Assembly (NCBI RefSeq): GCF_003628125.1
Contig: NZ_RBZU01000002.1
Coordinates: forward strand, 496,001 to 560,000
Length of the DNA: 64,000 nucleotides
Source of the DNA: Pararobbsia silviterrae
Lineage (GTDB): Bacteria > Pseudomonadota > Gammaproteobacteria > Burkholderiales > Burkholderiaceae
Direction of reading: 5' to 3'
Shown in pieces: positions 47,652 through 55,738 of this stretch. Within the stretch, counting starts at the first letter, position 1, and the number at the start of each line of letters is the position of its first letter. Under the pieces are notes generated by a model, which was given only the letters and a program-made list of their open reading frames with translations, had not been told where the DNA came from and did no database searches. The position numbers were made by a program, and so were the translations under genes.

Positions 47652-48557
47652 CTAGCGCACGTGCTCGGGCGCCATGCATGACCGGCTGCGCAAGCGCGGC
47701 ACGAACGTGCCGAGGACGAACACGCGAAACATATACGGCACGAGTCCGCGCTCGTTCAGGGCCGGATTCACGCGGGCGCGGTAATGATCGCGATGCAGGC
47801 GGGTCAACTCGGACCAGTGGGCGCGCGCGTGCTCATGGTGCGCGGTATGCAAGCCGATATTGAACAGCAACGGATTGACCAGGCCTTCGAAATTACGCGC
47901 GTAATCGAGCCCGGCGACCGCCCGGGGGCCGCCGTCGGCGTGCGCGTGCTGCAGGTAGTTGGTCGCGAGCAGCCAGTGCAGACCGTGCAGTTGCGGCGCG
48001 ATCACGAACACCAGCGCCTTGACGGGATCGATGGCCAGCAGGCCGCCCCACAGGCCGAGCCATGCGGCGTACTGGCCCATGCAATAGCGCCACGCGCCGC
48101 GCCGATGCGTGTAAAGGCGGCGCAGCCACGCGAAAAACAGCGGGTACAGCACCCAGACGGCCTGGATCGGATGGATCAGATAGCCCCATAGATGATTCGT
48201 ATCGCCGCCGAATCGATAGGTGCGCGCCGCATCGCGCGCGCCGTGCTTGTAGCGGTGATGATTGGCCACGTGTGCCGGGTAGAACGCGAAGGTGGGATGC
48301 GCCTGCAGCAGCGTGATCCAGAAGTCGGTGACGCGATTGGCCCAGCGGTCGCGCCACATGCGCCGATGCGTGTGGTTGTGGTGAATGACGCCGACGCCGA
48401 GCGTCAGGAACAGCATCAGCGCGTAGAGCGGCCAGCGGAATCCATAGACCCATTGCCATGCGGCGAGCGCGGGCAGGGCGGTCAGGTAGGCGAGGCTCTG
48501 CCAATCGCGCCGGTTGCGCAACGCGGGCAGGCGGCCGCGTGTGCTACGTCCGTCCAT
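47652..48557 (-). CDS. Membrane fatty acid desaturase
   Basis: A 301-residue membrane di-iron enzyme with the three histidine boxes of the desaturase superfamily: HHNHTH near the start of the hydrophobic part, HVANHHRYKH, and NIGLHTAHHEH near the C-terminus. Four membrane segments flank them. The start is uncertain: ATG at 48557 (used here) or ATG at 48584; both overlap the end of the upstream hydroxylase gene and neither has a good ribosome site, which fits translational coupling. The substrate may be an acyl-ACP or acyl lipid made in the same pathway. Confidence 0.87.
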   Translation of the reverse strand: MDGRSTRGRLPALRNRRDWQSLAYLTALPALAAWQWVYGFRWPLYALMLFLTLGVGVIHHNHTHRRMWRDRWANRVTDFWITLLQAHPTFAFYPAHVANHHRYKHGARDAARTYRFGGDTNHLWGYLIHPIQAVWVLYPLFFAWLRRLYTHRRGAWRYCMGQYAAWLGLWGGLLAIDPVKALVFVIAPQLHGLHWLLATNYLQHAHADGGPRAVAGLDYARNFEGLVNPLLFNIGLHTAHHEHARAHWSELTRLHRDHYRARVNPALNERGLVPYMFRVFVLGTFVPRLRSRSCMAPEHVR

Positions 48558-49320
48558 CGTGCCGCGCGCTCTGCCGGAACGCATTCAATTGGGACGTCGC
48601 TGCGTCCGCCTTGAGCCGAGTGCCGAACAAGCGATCCATGAAGGTGAACTGGAAACCGTAGTTGCCGTTGTAGCACGCATGATGCAGATGATGCCGGCGG
48701 CTCGCGGCGAACCAGTGCGCATAGGACACGTTGGGGAAGAAGTCGTAATTGGCGTGGCCGATGCAATTGAAGAACAGGCTGAACAGGGGCACGCTGACCA
48801 GTGACCAGAAGCTGAAATCATGGAGCACCATGGGCAGCAGGATCACGTTGCCGAGCATCAGGGCTTCGATCGGATGAAAGCTGTAGGTCGAGAACGACGT
48901 GGTGACCACGGAGCGGTGGTGCGGCAGATGGAAGCGACGCAGCGGCTTCGCGTGCAGCAGGCGGTGGTTGACCCAGAAATGCACGTCGTTCCACGCGACG
49001 AGGACCAGGATCTCGACGAGGATCTTGCGCCAGCCGGCGTCCGGGTCGAGGTGCGCCCAGCCGAGTTGCAGCAAGCCCCACGGGAAGATCATGCCGGTGC
49101 CGAACAACAGGATGGACAGGCCTGACTGGGCGAATTCGCGCCGCAACTGGCCCGCAGGCAGCGGGCGCGGGTCCAGCGGACGCCCGATGCCGAGCGCGGG
49201 CAGGACGTGCCGCGTGAGCAGCCAGGTCGCCGCGCCGAAGACGAGGTAGATGCCGCCGAAGAACAGCAGGCCCGCGAGCATGACCTGCCAAGCGGACAGG
49301 GCTTCAAATACTCGGGCCAT
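48544..49320 (-). CDS. Sterol desaturase/fatty acid hydroxylase superfamily protein
   Basis: A 258-residue integral membrane di-iron oxygenase. The eight-histidine signature is visible as HFWVNHRLLH, FHLPHH, HANYD and HHLHH, embedded between hydrophobic segments. Members hydroxylate or desaturate sterols, carotenoids or fatty acyl chains. It is the first gene of a four-gene operon with a desaturase, a KAS III-oxidase fusion and an unknown protein. A weak GGAA site precedes the ATG. The upstream 447 bases hold the presumed promoter. Confidence 0.9.
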   Translation of the reverse strand: MARVFEALSAWQVMLAGLLFFGGIYLVFGAATWLLTRHVLPALGIGRPLDPRPLPAGQLRREFAQSGLSILLFGTGMIFPWGLLQLGWAHLDPDAGWRKILVEILVLVAWNDVHFWVNHRLLHAKPLRRFHLPHHRSVVTTSFSTYSFHPIEALMLGNVILLPMVLHDFSFWSLVSVPLFSLFFNCIGHANYDFFPNVSYAHWFAASRRHHLHHACYNGNYGFQFTFMDRLFGTRLKADAATSQLNAFRQSARHDGRT

Positions 49321-49767
49321 GGACGTGCTGTTCCAACCCGGGGGATGACCTTATTTCGCGCGATGCGTCGAATTCGCGGTAAGACATGGAGGGTCCAATG
49401 GATTTGACTGCGTCTTCGTGACCAGTACGGGCGTCGCGAGAACGCCTGAGCGCGATCGCGTGCATTCCGATGGCGCGTGCGAGCCCGTGCTGAGCCCGTG
49501 GCGCCGAATCGGAATCGGAATTGTACTCAAGCGGCGCACGCAGTTTGTACCATGCGCGGCGGAAAATCGCTCGGACAAACTCGCGTTGGGCGAACAACCG
49601 GCTGAATCGACCCGAAAAATAGTCCGGACGGATTCGGATGCGTCCCGCGAAATCCGTTCAGCAATACGTTTCGACGAGGTCGGCGCCGTCAAACGCGCTC
49701 GCGGACTGGACTCGTGCCGCTATCGTGAATGGCGTGCGCTCGATCGGGTCGATACGACGCCGGTCGA
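49321..49767. other. Intergenic region between the lipid operon and gabD
   Basis: About 447 bases with no supportable gene. It should contain the promoter for the lipid operon (read leftwards) and the 3' end of gabD. I see no strong hairpin, palindrome or promoter. Confidence 0.45.
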
Positions 49768-51219
49768 TCAGATGCCCGCGACGCACAGGTATTTGAGCTC
49801 GAGATAGTCGTCGATGCCGAAGTGGGAGCCTTCGCGCCCCAGACCCGACTGCTTGACGCCGCCGAAAGGCGCGACTTCGTTCGAGATGAGTCCCGTGTTA
49901 ATGCCGACCATGCCGTACTCGAGAGCCTCCGCGACACGCCAGATCCGACCGATATCGCGGCTATAGAAATACGCCGCCAAGCCGGATTCGGTGTCGTTGG
50001 CTTGCCGAATGACGTCCTCGTCGGAGTCGAATCGAAAAACCGGTGCAAGCGGTCCGAACGTCTCCTCACGGGCCACCCGCATCGTTTCGTTCACGTCCGC
50101 GAGGACGGTGGGCTCGAAAAAGCCCTGACCCAAGGCATGTCGATGGCCGCCGGTCACCACGCGAGCGCCCTTTGTCAGCGCGTCCCGGATATGCGCCTCG
50201 ACCTTGATCACCGCCGCCTCGTTGATCAACGGTCCCTGCACGACGCCTTCCTCGGTTCCCAAGCCGACTTTCAGGCCTTCGGCCGCCGTGCTCAACTTCG
50301 ACACAAAGGCGTCGTACACGCGATCGTGTACGTAGAAGCGATTCGTGCACACGCACGTCTGACCGCTGTTGCGGTATTTCGATGCCAAAGCGCCGGCGAC
50401 CGCTTCATCGAGATCGGCGTCGTCGAACACGATAAACGGTGCGTTGCCACCCAACTCCAGCGACAGCTTTTTGATCGTCGGCGCGCATTGCGCCATCAGG
50501 GTTCGACCGACTTGAGTCGACCCCGTAAAGGAAAGCTTCCGTACGGTCGGATGGCGCGTGAGCTCGCCGCCGATCTCGATCGGGTCTCCCGTGATGACCG
50601 ACAGGACGCCGGCCGGGACGCCCGCGCGTTCCGCAAGGGCTGCGAGCGCCAGTGCGGTGAGCGGTGTCGCCTCGGCGGGCTTCACGACGATCGGGCATCC
50701 GGCGGCCAAGGCCGGACCCGCTTTGCGCGTGATCATCGCCGCCGGGAAGTTCCAAGGCGTGATGGCCGCGCAGACGCCGACGGGCTCTTTCGTCACGATG
50801 AGACGCCGGTCGCCCGCCACGGTCGGAAGCACCTCGCCGTTGGCGCGTTTTCCTTCTTCGGCAAACCATTCGATGAAGGACGCCGCGTATTGAATTTCTC
50901 CCTTGGCTTCCGCAAGCGGCTTGCCTTGCTCCGTCGTCAAGATGAGCGCCAAGTCGTCGATGTTTTCGAGCATCAGTTCGAACCAGCGACGCAATACGGC
51001 AGCACGCTGCTTGCCGGTTTGCTTTTTCCAGTTCGGCCATGCCGCGTTCGCCGCGTCAATGGCGCGGCGCGTTTCCGCCGCGCCCATCTTGGGCACGCGA
51101 GCGATCACCGTCCCGGTCGCCGGATTGGCCACGTCGAAGGTCTCGCCGTGATCGGCATCCGTCCACTTGCCGTCGATCAAGCACTGCGTGCGGAGCAGCG
51201 TGTCGTGTTTCATGCGCAT
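49768..51219 (-). CDS. gabD: Succinate-semialdehyde dehydrogenase
   Basis: A 483-residue aldehyde dehydrogenase that oxidises succinate semialdehyde to succinate with NAD(P)+. Catalytic residues are Glu255 in SLELGGNAP and Cys289 in SGQTCVCTNR. The spare Cys291 next to it matches the redox-sensitive CxC of SSADHs. The cofactor loop PWNFPAAMITRK is present. An alternative ATG at 51213 is possible. It follows gabT after 16 bases and finishes the GABA pathway, feeding the TCA cycle. Confidence 0.95.
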   Translation of the reverse strand: MRMKHDTLLRTQCLIDGKWTDADHGETFDVANPATGTVIARVPKMGAAETRRAIDAANAAWPNWKKQTGKQRAAVLRRWFELMLENIDDLALILTTEQGKPLAEAKGEIQYAASFIEWFAEEGKRANGEVLPTVAGDRRLIVTKEPVGVCAAITPWNFPAAMITRKAGPALAAGCPIVVKPAEATPLTALALAALAERAGVPAGVLSVITGDPIEIGGELTRHPTVRKLSFTGSTQVGRTLMAQCAPTIKKLSLELGGNAPFIVFDDADLDEAVAGALASKYRNSGQTCVCTNRFYVHDRVYDAFVSKLSTAAEGLKVGLGTEEGVVQGPLINEAAVIKVEAHIRDALTKGARVVTGGHRHALGQGFFEPTVLADVNETMRVAREETFGPLAPVFRFDSDEDVIRQANDTESGLAAYFYSRDIGRIWRVAEALEYGMVGINTGLISNEVAPFGGVKQSGLGREGSHFGIDDYLELKYLCVAGI

Positions 51220-51235
51220 TGTCTTGACCTCCGGC

Positions 51236-52522
51236 TCAGGCGGCGACTGGAACCGGCGCTTTCAGCGACGCCGTGAGGATGCCGAGCGCTTCGTCGAACA
51301 CACGGTCCTCGATCGTGAGGGGAAAGAGGAACCGGATCACATTCGCGTTCACGCCGCAGATCAGCAAAAGAAGCCCGCTTTTGAGCGCGGCGGCCTGCAC
51401 GTGCTTCGCGAACGCCGCGTCGGGTTGCCGCGTGCCTTCGTCCGAGAAGAATTCGACTGCGACCATCGCGCCCGGGCCGCGAATATCGGCAATCTGCGGG
51501 ACCTCCGGGCGCAAAGCCGCAAGCGTGTCCTTGAGCGTGTTGCCGAGTTTGACCGCGCGGTCGCAGAGCCGCTCCGATTCGATGATGTCGAGCACGGCAA
51601 GCGCCGAAGCCACGGCAAGCGGGTTGCCGGCGTATGTTCCGCCGAGTCCGCCGGGCGCCGCGGCGTCCATGATGTCGGCGCGGCCGACCAGACCCGACAG
51701 CGGCATGCCGCCCGCCAAGCTCTTTGCCATCGTGATGAGGTCGGGGGCAACGTCGTAGTGCTCGCTCGCGAACAGCTTCCCGGTGCGGCCAAAGCCCGTC
51801 TGCACTTCGTCCGCGATCAACACGATGCCGTGTTCGTCGCAGATGCGACGCAGCGCTCGGACAAAGTCCAATGGAGCCGGATTGAAACCGCCTTCGCCTT
51901 GCACCGGTTCGAAAATCATGGCCGCCACGCGCTTCGGATCGATGTCGGCCTTGAACAGGAGATCCAGGGCCTTGAGCGAATCGGCTGTGCTGACACCGTG
52001 CAACGGATTCGGAAACGGCGCGTGATACACCTCTGCGGGGAAGGGACCGAAGTCCAGCTTGTACGGCGCGACTTTGCCCGTCAATGCCATGCCCATCATC
52101 GTGCGGCCGTGGAACCCCCCCGTGAACGCAATCACGCCTGAACGACGCGTCGCGGCGCGCGCAACCTTGATTGCGTTCTCCACGGCTTCTGCGCCCGTGG
52201 TGAAGAAGGCCGTCTTCTTTTCGAAATCACCGGGCGCGCGCGTGTTGATCTTCTCGGCCAGCTCGACGTATGAGGCATACGGAACGATTTGATAGGCCGT
52301 GTGCGTGAAGTTGTCCAACTGTGCTTTGATCGCCTCCACGATCTTCGGATGGCGGTGGCCCGTGTTGTTGACAGCGATGCCCGCGGCGAAATCAATGTAT
52401 CGGTTCCCCTCGACGTCCCAGAGTTCGGCGTTGAGCGCGCGAGCCGCGTAAAACTCGCACATGACACCGACACCGCGAGGCGTGGCAGCATTCTTTCTAG
52501 CAAGCAAAGCAACGTTATTCAT
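51236..52522 (-). CDS. gabT: 4-aminobutyrate aminotransferase
   Basis: A 428-residue class-III PLP aminotransferase that turns GABA and 2-oxoglutarate into succinate semialdehyde and glutamate. It starts NNVALLARKNAATPRGVGVMC, a typical GabT N-terminus. The PLP region reads IADEVQTGFGRTGK, and the Schiff-base Lys lies in TMAKSLAGGMP. It is divergent from gabR across 122 bases that hold a paired direct repeat. It is the first gene of a gabT-gabD operon. Confidence 0.95.
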   Translation of the reverse strand: MNNVALLARKNAATPRGVGVMCEFYAARALNAELWDVEGNRYIDFAAGIAVNNTGHRHPKIVEAIKAQLDNFTHTAYQIVPYASYVELAEKINTRAPGDFEKKTAFFTTGAEAVENAIKVARAATRRSGVIAFTGGFHGRTMMGMALTGKVAPYKLDFGPFPAEVYHAPFPNPLHGVSTADSLKALDLLFKADIDPKRVAAMIFEPVQGEGGFNPAPLDFVRALRRICDEHGIVLIADEVQTGFGRTGKLFASEHYDVAPDLITMAKSLAGGMPLSGLVGRADIMDAAAPGGLGGTYAGNPLAVASALAVLDIIESERLCDRAVKLGNTLKDTLAALRPEVPQIADIRGPGAMVAVEFFSDEGTRQPDAAFAKHVQAAALKSGLLLLICGVNANVIRFLFPLTIEDRVFDEALGILTASLKAPVPVAA

Positions 52523-52525
52523 GAC

Positions 52526-52554
52526 GTGGCACCGTTCCGTTCATTGTGGCACCG
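52526..52554. promoter_or_regulatory. Paired direct repeat, candidate GabR site
   Basis: GTGGCACCG occurs at 52526-52534 and again at 52546-52554, exactly 20 bases apart (about two helical turns). It lies in the gabT-gabR intergenic region just upstream of the gabT start. MocR/GabR regulators are known to bind direct repeats, so this is a good candidate operator. Confidence 0.6.
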
Positions 52555-52582
52555 GCCCTCCCGGTGACTTGGCAGGATGCAC

Positions 52583-52588
52583 TATAAT
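52583..52588 (+). promoter_or_regulatory. Possible -10 box of gabR
   Basis: TATAAT lies 57 bases before the gabR start in an AT-rich stretch. No well-spaced TTGACA-like -35 is visible, as expected if an activator helps. The call rests on the hexamer and position only. Confidence 0.4.
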
Positions 52589-52644
52589 TTTTAATGGTTC
52601 TGCGCCGTAGATCCAATTAAGAATGATTGTGGGAGCCAATTCGA

Positions 52645-54168
52645 GTGTCGGCCATCCTCTCTGACTGGTTGTCGCAGCGGCTCGACCGCAATGCCGATCA
52701 ACCGCTCTACCGGCAGCTTCACGGCCTGTTGCAACAAGCCATCCTCACGCATGCGTTAGCTGCGGGGGCGCGCATGCCGTCGTCCCGGTTGCTCGCGCGG
52801 GAGCTGGGCCTAGGGCGCAATACGGTGATTCAGGTCTACGAGCAGCTCACGTTGGAAGGGTATGTCACGTGCTCGACCGGACGAGGCACCTTCGTTGTCG
52901 ATACGAGCCCCGACGAAATGGTGGGCGGTACTGCACATGTCTTGCGCGATGCCTCTGCGACCAAAGACGAACGCGCCGTGCCGCGGCCTTTGCAGACCCG
53001 CACCTTGCCACTGTCGAATCGGGGCCACGCGCTCGTCGAAGGCGCGGGCGTCTCGAAGCGTCAATGGGGCGCGTTCATGCCGGGCGTCCCCGACGTATCG
53101 CGGTTCCCCGTGCGCGTCTGGACGCGCTTGCACAACACCCATTGGCGACGTCCCCGCTTGGACTTGATGACGTACGCGCCGGGGGGCGGCTTGCCGGCGC
53201 TGCGTCAGTCCCTCGCAGACTATCTGCGGACCTCGCGATCCGTTCGATGCGCGCCCGAGCAGATCATTTTGACGACCGGGATTCATCAATCGATCGACCT
53301 CGCCGTTCGACTGTTGTCGGACCCGGGCGATACCATCTGGACCGAAGATCCCTGCTATTGGGGCATTCGAAGCGTGCTCCAGATTTCGGGGTTGCGCGTT
53401 CGTCCGATTGCTGTCGACGCGGAAGGGATGGCGCCTTCGTCCGATGACCTCAAGCACCCCCCGAAGCTCGTCCTGGTGACGCCTTCGCATCAATATCCTC
53501 TGGGCTGTGTGATGAGCCTCGCAAGGCGCCGAACGCTCCTCGAGTTCGCACAGCGCCACGGCACCTGGATCATCGAGGACGACTACGATAGCGAGTTCCG
53601 CTATAGCAGCCGTCCCTTGGCATCGCTGCAAGGGCTCGATGAAACGGGCCAGGTCATCTACGTCGGTAGCTTTGGAAAAACGCTTTTTCCAGGGCTCCGG
53701 GTCGGATACATCGTCGTGCCCGAATCGATGGCGGACAACTTCGCCGTGGCGAGCGCCGAGCTTTATCGCGAGGGGCAACTCATTCAACAAGCCGTGTTAG
53801 CGGAATTCATCGCCGCGGGCCATTTCACCTCGCATGTCCGGAAGATGCGCGCACTGTATGCGTCGAGGCGAAAAGTGCTTCTTGACGCGATGCATGCGGA
53901 GTACGGAAATCAGTTCGCCGTGGCGGGGGGCGATGCAGGACTGCATCTGGTGATGCAATTGCCCGACGACGTCGACGACACACGAGTCGCGGCGCGCGCG
54001 TTGGAGCGCGGCATCGTTGCGCGGCCCCTGTCGAGCTACTACTCGAATCGCGCGAGTGCTCGCTCCGGGCTTCTGCTCGGCTATGCGTGCGTTCCCGACG
54101 AAGAAATCGGACCTTGTTTTCAAACGCTCGCGAACGCAATCGACAGCGTATGCGGCGGGGTGCGCTGA
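52645..54168 (+). CDS. gabR: GabR-type MocR regulator (GntR-aminotransferase chimera)
   Basis: A 507-residue transcription factor. The N-terminus holds a GntR winged helix (LYRQLHGLLQQAILTHALAA, SSRLLARELGLGRNTVIQVY). Residues about 120-500 form a fold-type I aminotransferase domain with the PLP lysine in VGSFGKTLFPGLRVG. The GTG at 52645 is used, with GGGAG 9 bases upstream. It divides a promoter region with gabT and probably activates gabTD with GABA and PLP as in other bacteria. Confidence 0.93.
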   Translation: MSAILSDWLSQRLDRNADQPLYRQLHGLLQQAILTHALAAGARMPSSRLLARELGLGRNTVIQVYEQLTLEGYVTCSTGRGTFVVDTSPDEMVGGTAHVLRDASATKDERAVPRPLQTRTLPLSNRGHALVEGAGVSKRQWGAFMPGVPDVSRFPVRVWTRLHNTHWRRPRLDLMTYAPGGGLPALRQSLADYLRTSRSVRCAPEQIILTTGIHQSIDLAVRLLSDPGDTIWTEDPCYWGIRSVLQISGLRVRPIAVDAEGMAPSSDDLKHPPKLVLVTPSHQYPLGCVMSLARRRTLLEFAQRHGTWIIEDDYDSEFRYSSRPLASLQGLDETGQVIYVGSFGKTLFPGLRVGYIVVPESMADNFAVASAELYREGQLIQQAVLAEFIAAGHFTSHVRKMRALYASRRKVLLDAMHAEYGNQFAVAGGDAGLHLVMQLPDDVDDTRVAARALERGIVARPLSSYYSNRASARSGLLLGYACVPDEEIGPCFQTLANAIDSVCGGVR

Positions 54169-54261
54169 TTTATCCGACTGGCTCCCTCTTGCCGCCCGAA
54201 TTGGCACTTATCAGACGAACCTCGGCATCCCTATACTTTCGCTACATCAAAGGATCGAGCA

Positions 54262-54726
54262 ATGGATAACGCTTTTATCGTGCGCTACGTCAAGCCGACG
54301 GACTTCGAATCGTGGCTGCCTCTATGGGACGGGTATAACGCATTTTACGAACGCGTCGGCGCGACGGCCCTTTCGCGCGAGATGACGGATCTGACCTGGC
54401 GGCGGTTCTTCGACGGATATGAACCGATGCACGCGATGGTGGCCGAACAGCACGACCAACTGGTGGGCCTGGTTCATTTCCTGTACCACCGACATACGAC
54501 GATGGCCGGCACGATCTGCTATTTACAGGACCTCTTCACCGATGCGTCGCAGCGCGGCAAGGGAATAGGGCGCGCGCTGATCGAAGCGGTGTACGACGAG
54601 GCAAAAAAAGCAGGCGCCGAGCGTGTCTATTGGCAGACCCACGAGACCAACGCAAACGCGATGAGGCTCTACGACCAAGTCGCGACGAAATCGGGATTCC
54701 TGGTCTATCGACGAGCGCTGTCGTGA
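54262..54726 (+). CDS. GNAT-family N-acetyltransferase
   Basis: A 154-residue acetyltransferase that moves acetyl from acetyl-CoA to an amine. The CoA pyrophosphate loop is DASQRGKGIGRALIEAVYDEAKK, followed by the typical YWQTHETNANAMRLYDQV block. AAGGA precedes the ATG. It follows gabR on the same strand after 93 bases; a link to GABA metabolism is not shown. It converges on an IclR regulator. Confidence 0.88.
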   Translation: MDNAFIVRYVKPTDFESWLPLWDGYNAFYERVGATALSREMTDLTWRRFFDGYEPMHAMVAEQHDQLVGLVHFLYHRHTTMAGTICYLQDLFTDASQRGKGIGRALIEAVYDEAKKAGAERVYWQTHETNANAMRLYDQVATKSGFLVYRRALS

Positions 54727-54740
54727 CGATGGGCGCGTAA

Positions 54741-54770
54741 GCCGCGCGTCACGCGGATCTGCCGCGCGGC
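54741..54770. terminator. Candidate bidirectional hairpin between GNAT and IclR genes
   Basis: GCCGCGCG (54741-54748) pairs perfectly with CGCGCGGC (54763-54770) around a 14-base loop. It lies between two convergent stop codons. There is no U-tract. Confidence 0.35.
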
Positions 54771-54793
54771 GCGCGAGAGGGGCACGGTCGACG

Positions 54794-55555
54794 CTAGCGC
54801 CCGCCGATCGCGCGTGCCGCTTCGATCGCGAGCGGCGCGAATCGCTTCGCAAAGGCTGACTTGGTCCAGTCCGAACACGAGCCGGCGATGTGTATGGCCC
54901 CAAGAGGCTGTCCGTCCCGGTCTGTCACGGCGCTCGCCAAGGCGAGTTCGCCAATCAAGCTTTCTTCTTCGGCAATCGCGAAGTTGCGAGTCCGCGCCTC
55001 CTCGATTTTCTCCTTGATCCGGTCGATGCGCGTTTCAGTTTTCGGGGTCAACGGTGTGAGCTGTGAGCGGCCCAGGATGTCATCGACGGTTGCGCTCGGA
55101 AGTTTCGAGAGCATGGCGCGACCGCCTGACGAACAGAACGTCGGAATCCGTCGACCGATGAGCGTCGCGTAATAGGTCTGCCGTTTCGACTGGCGACGCA
55201 GCGCGTAGACGATGTTCACGTCGTCGAACAGGCTGAGGTCGACCCGCTCCCCCGTCTCTTTCTGAAGCTCTTCGAGAATGGGCGTCGCCCGTTCGATCAG
55301 CGTCGAATTGCGCAAGAAATCGAAGGTCCGCGCAAGGATTTCCTTGCCCAGCACCAGACCGCGTCCGCCCTCCGCCTTCTCGAGATAACCCTTGGTCACG
55401 AGCGTGTGCGCGAGCCGCTGGCTCGCGCTTCGGTCCAAGCCGGTGAGCTCCGCGAGTTCCCCGAGACTCAGGGGGCCGCCTCTCATCGAGAACGCCTCGA
55501 GCAAGTCGAGTCCGCGGGCAAGCGACTGTACGTAGAGATTGTCCTTCGTTGCCAA
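54794..55555 (-). CDS. IclR-family transcriptional regulator
   Basis: A 253-residue regulator with an N-terminal winged helix (LARGLDLLEAFSMRGGPLSLG, GLDRSASQRLAHTLVTKGYL) and a C-terminal effector domain ending ASAVTDRDGQPLGAIHIAGS. The TTG at 55555 is preferred because GGAGG lies 5 bases upstream; an ATG four bases earlier is in another frame and too close to that site. It is divergent from the amidase gene across 183 bases and probably controls the amidase-transport-deacetylase-SDR cluster. Confidence 0.9.
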   Translation of the reverse strand: MATKDNLYVQSLARGLDLLEAFSMRGGPLSLGELAELTGLDRSASQRLAHTLVTKGYLEKAEGGRGLVLGKEILARTFDFLRNSTLIERATPILEELQKETGERVDLSLFDDVNIVYALRRQSKRQTYYATLIGRRIPTFCSSGGRAMLSKLPSATVDDILGRSQLTPLTPKTETRIDRIKEKIEEARTRNFAIAEEESLIGELALASAVTDRDGQPLGAIHIAGSCSDWTKSAFAKRFAPLAIEAARAIGGR

Positions 55556-55738
55556 GCATGCCTCCGCTATCCGCGAGGATTTTTACTAGTTGCAGGGGAT
55601 TTTGAAAAATGACACCATACTCACCATCAATGCAACTGTATTGCTATTTAATACACCGGTCAAGTGCCTTTTTCCTGCCGCGGAGCGCGAACGCATCCGC
55701 CGAGCCGGAACATCGCGGCCGGATGAATCAGGTACGAC

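Noticed and set aside
49729-51276. 515-codon plus-strand frame over gabD
   Set aside because: Antisense to a complete aldehyde dehydrogenase.
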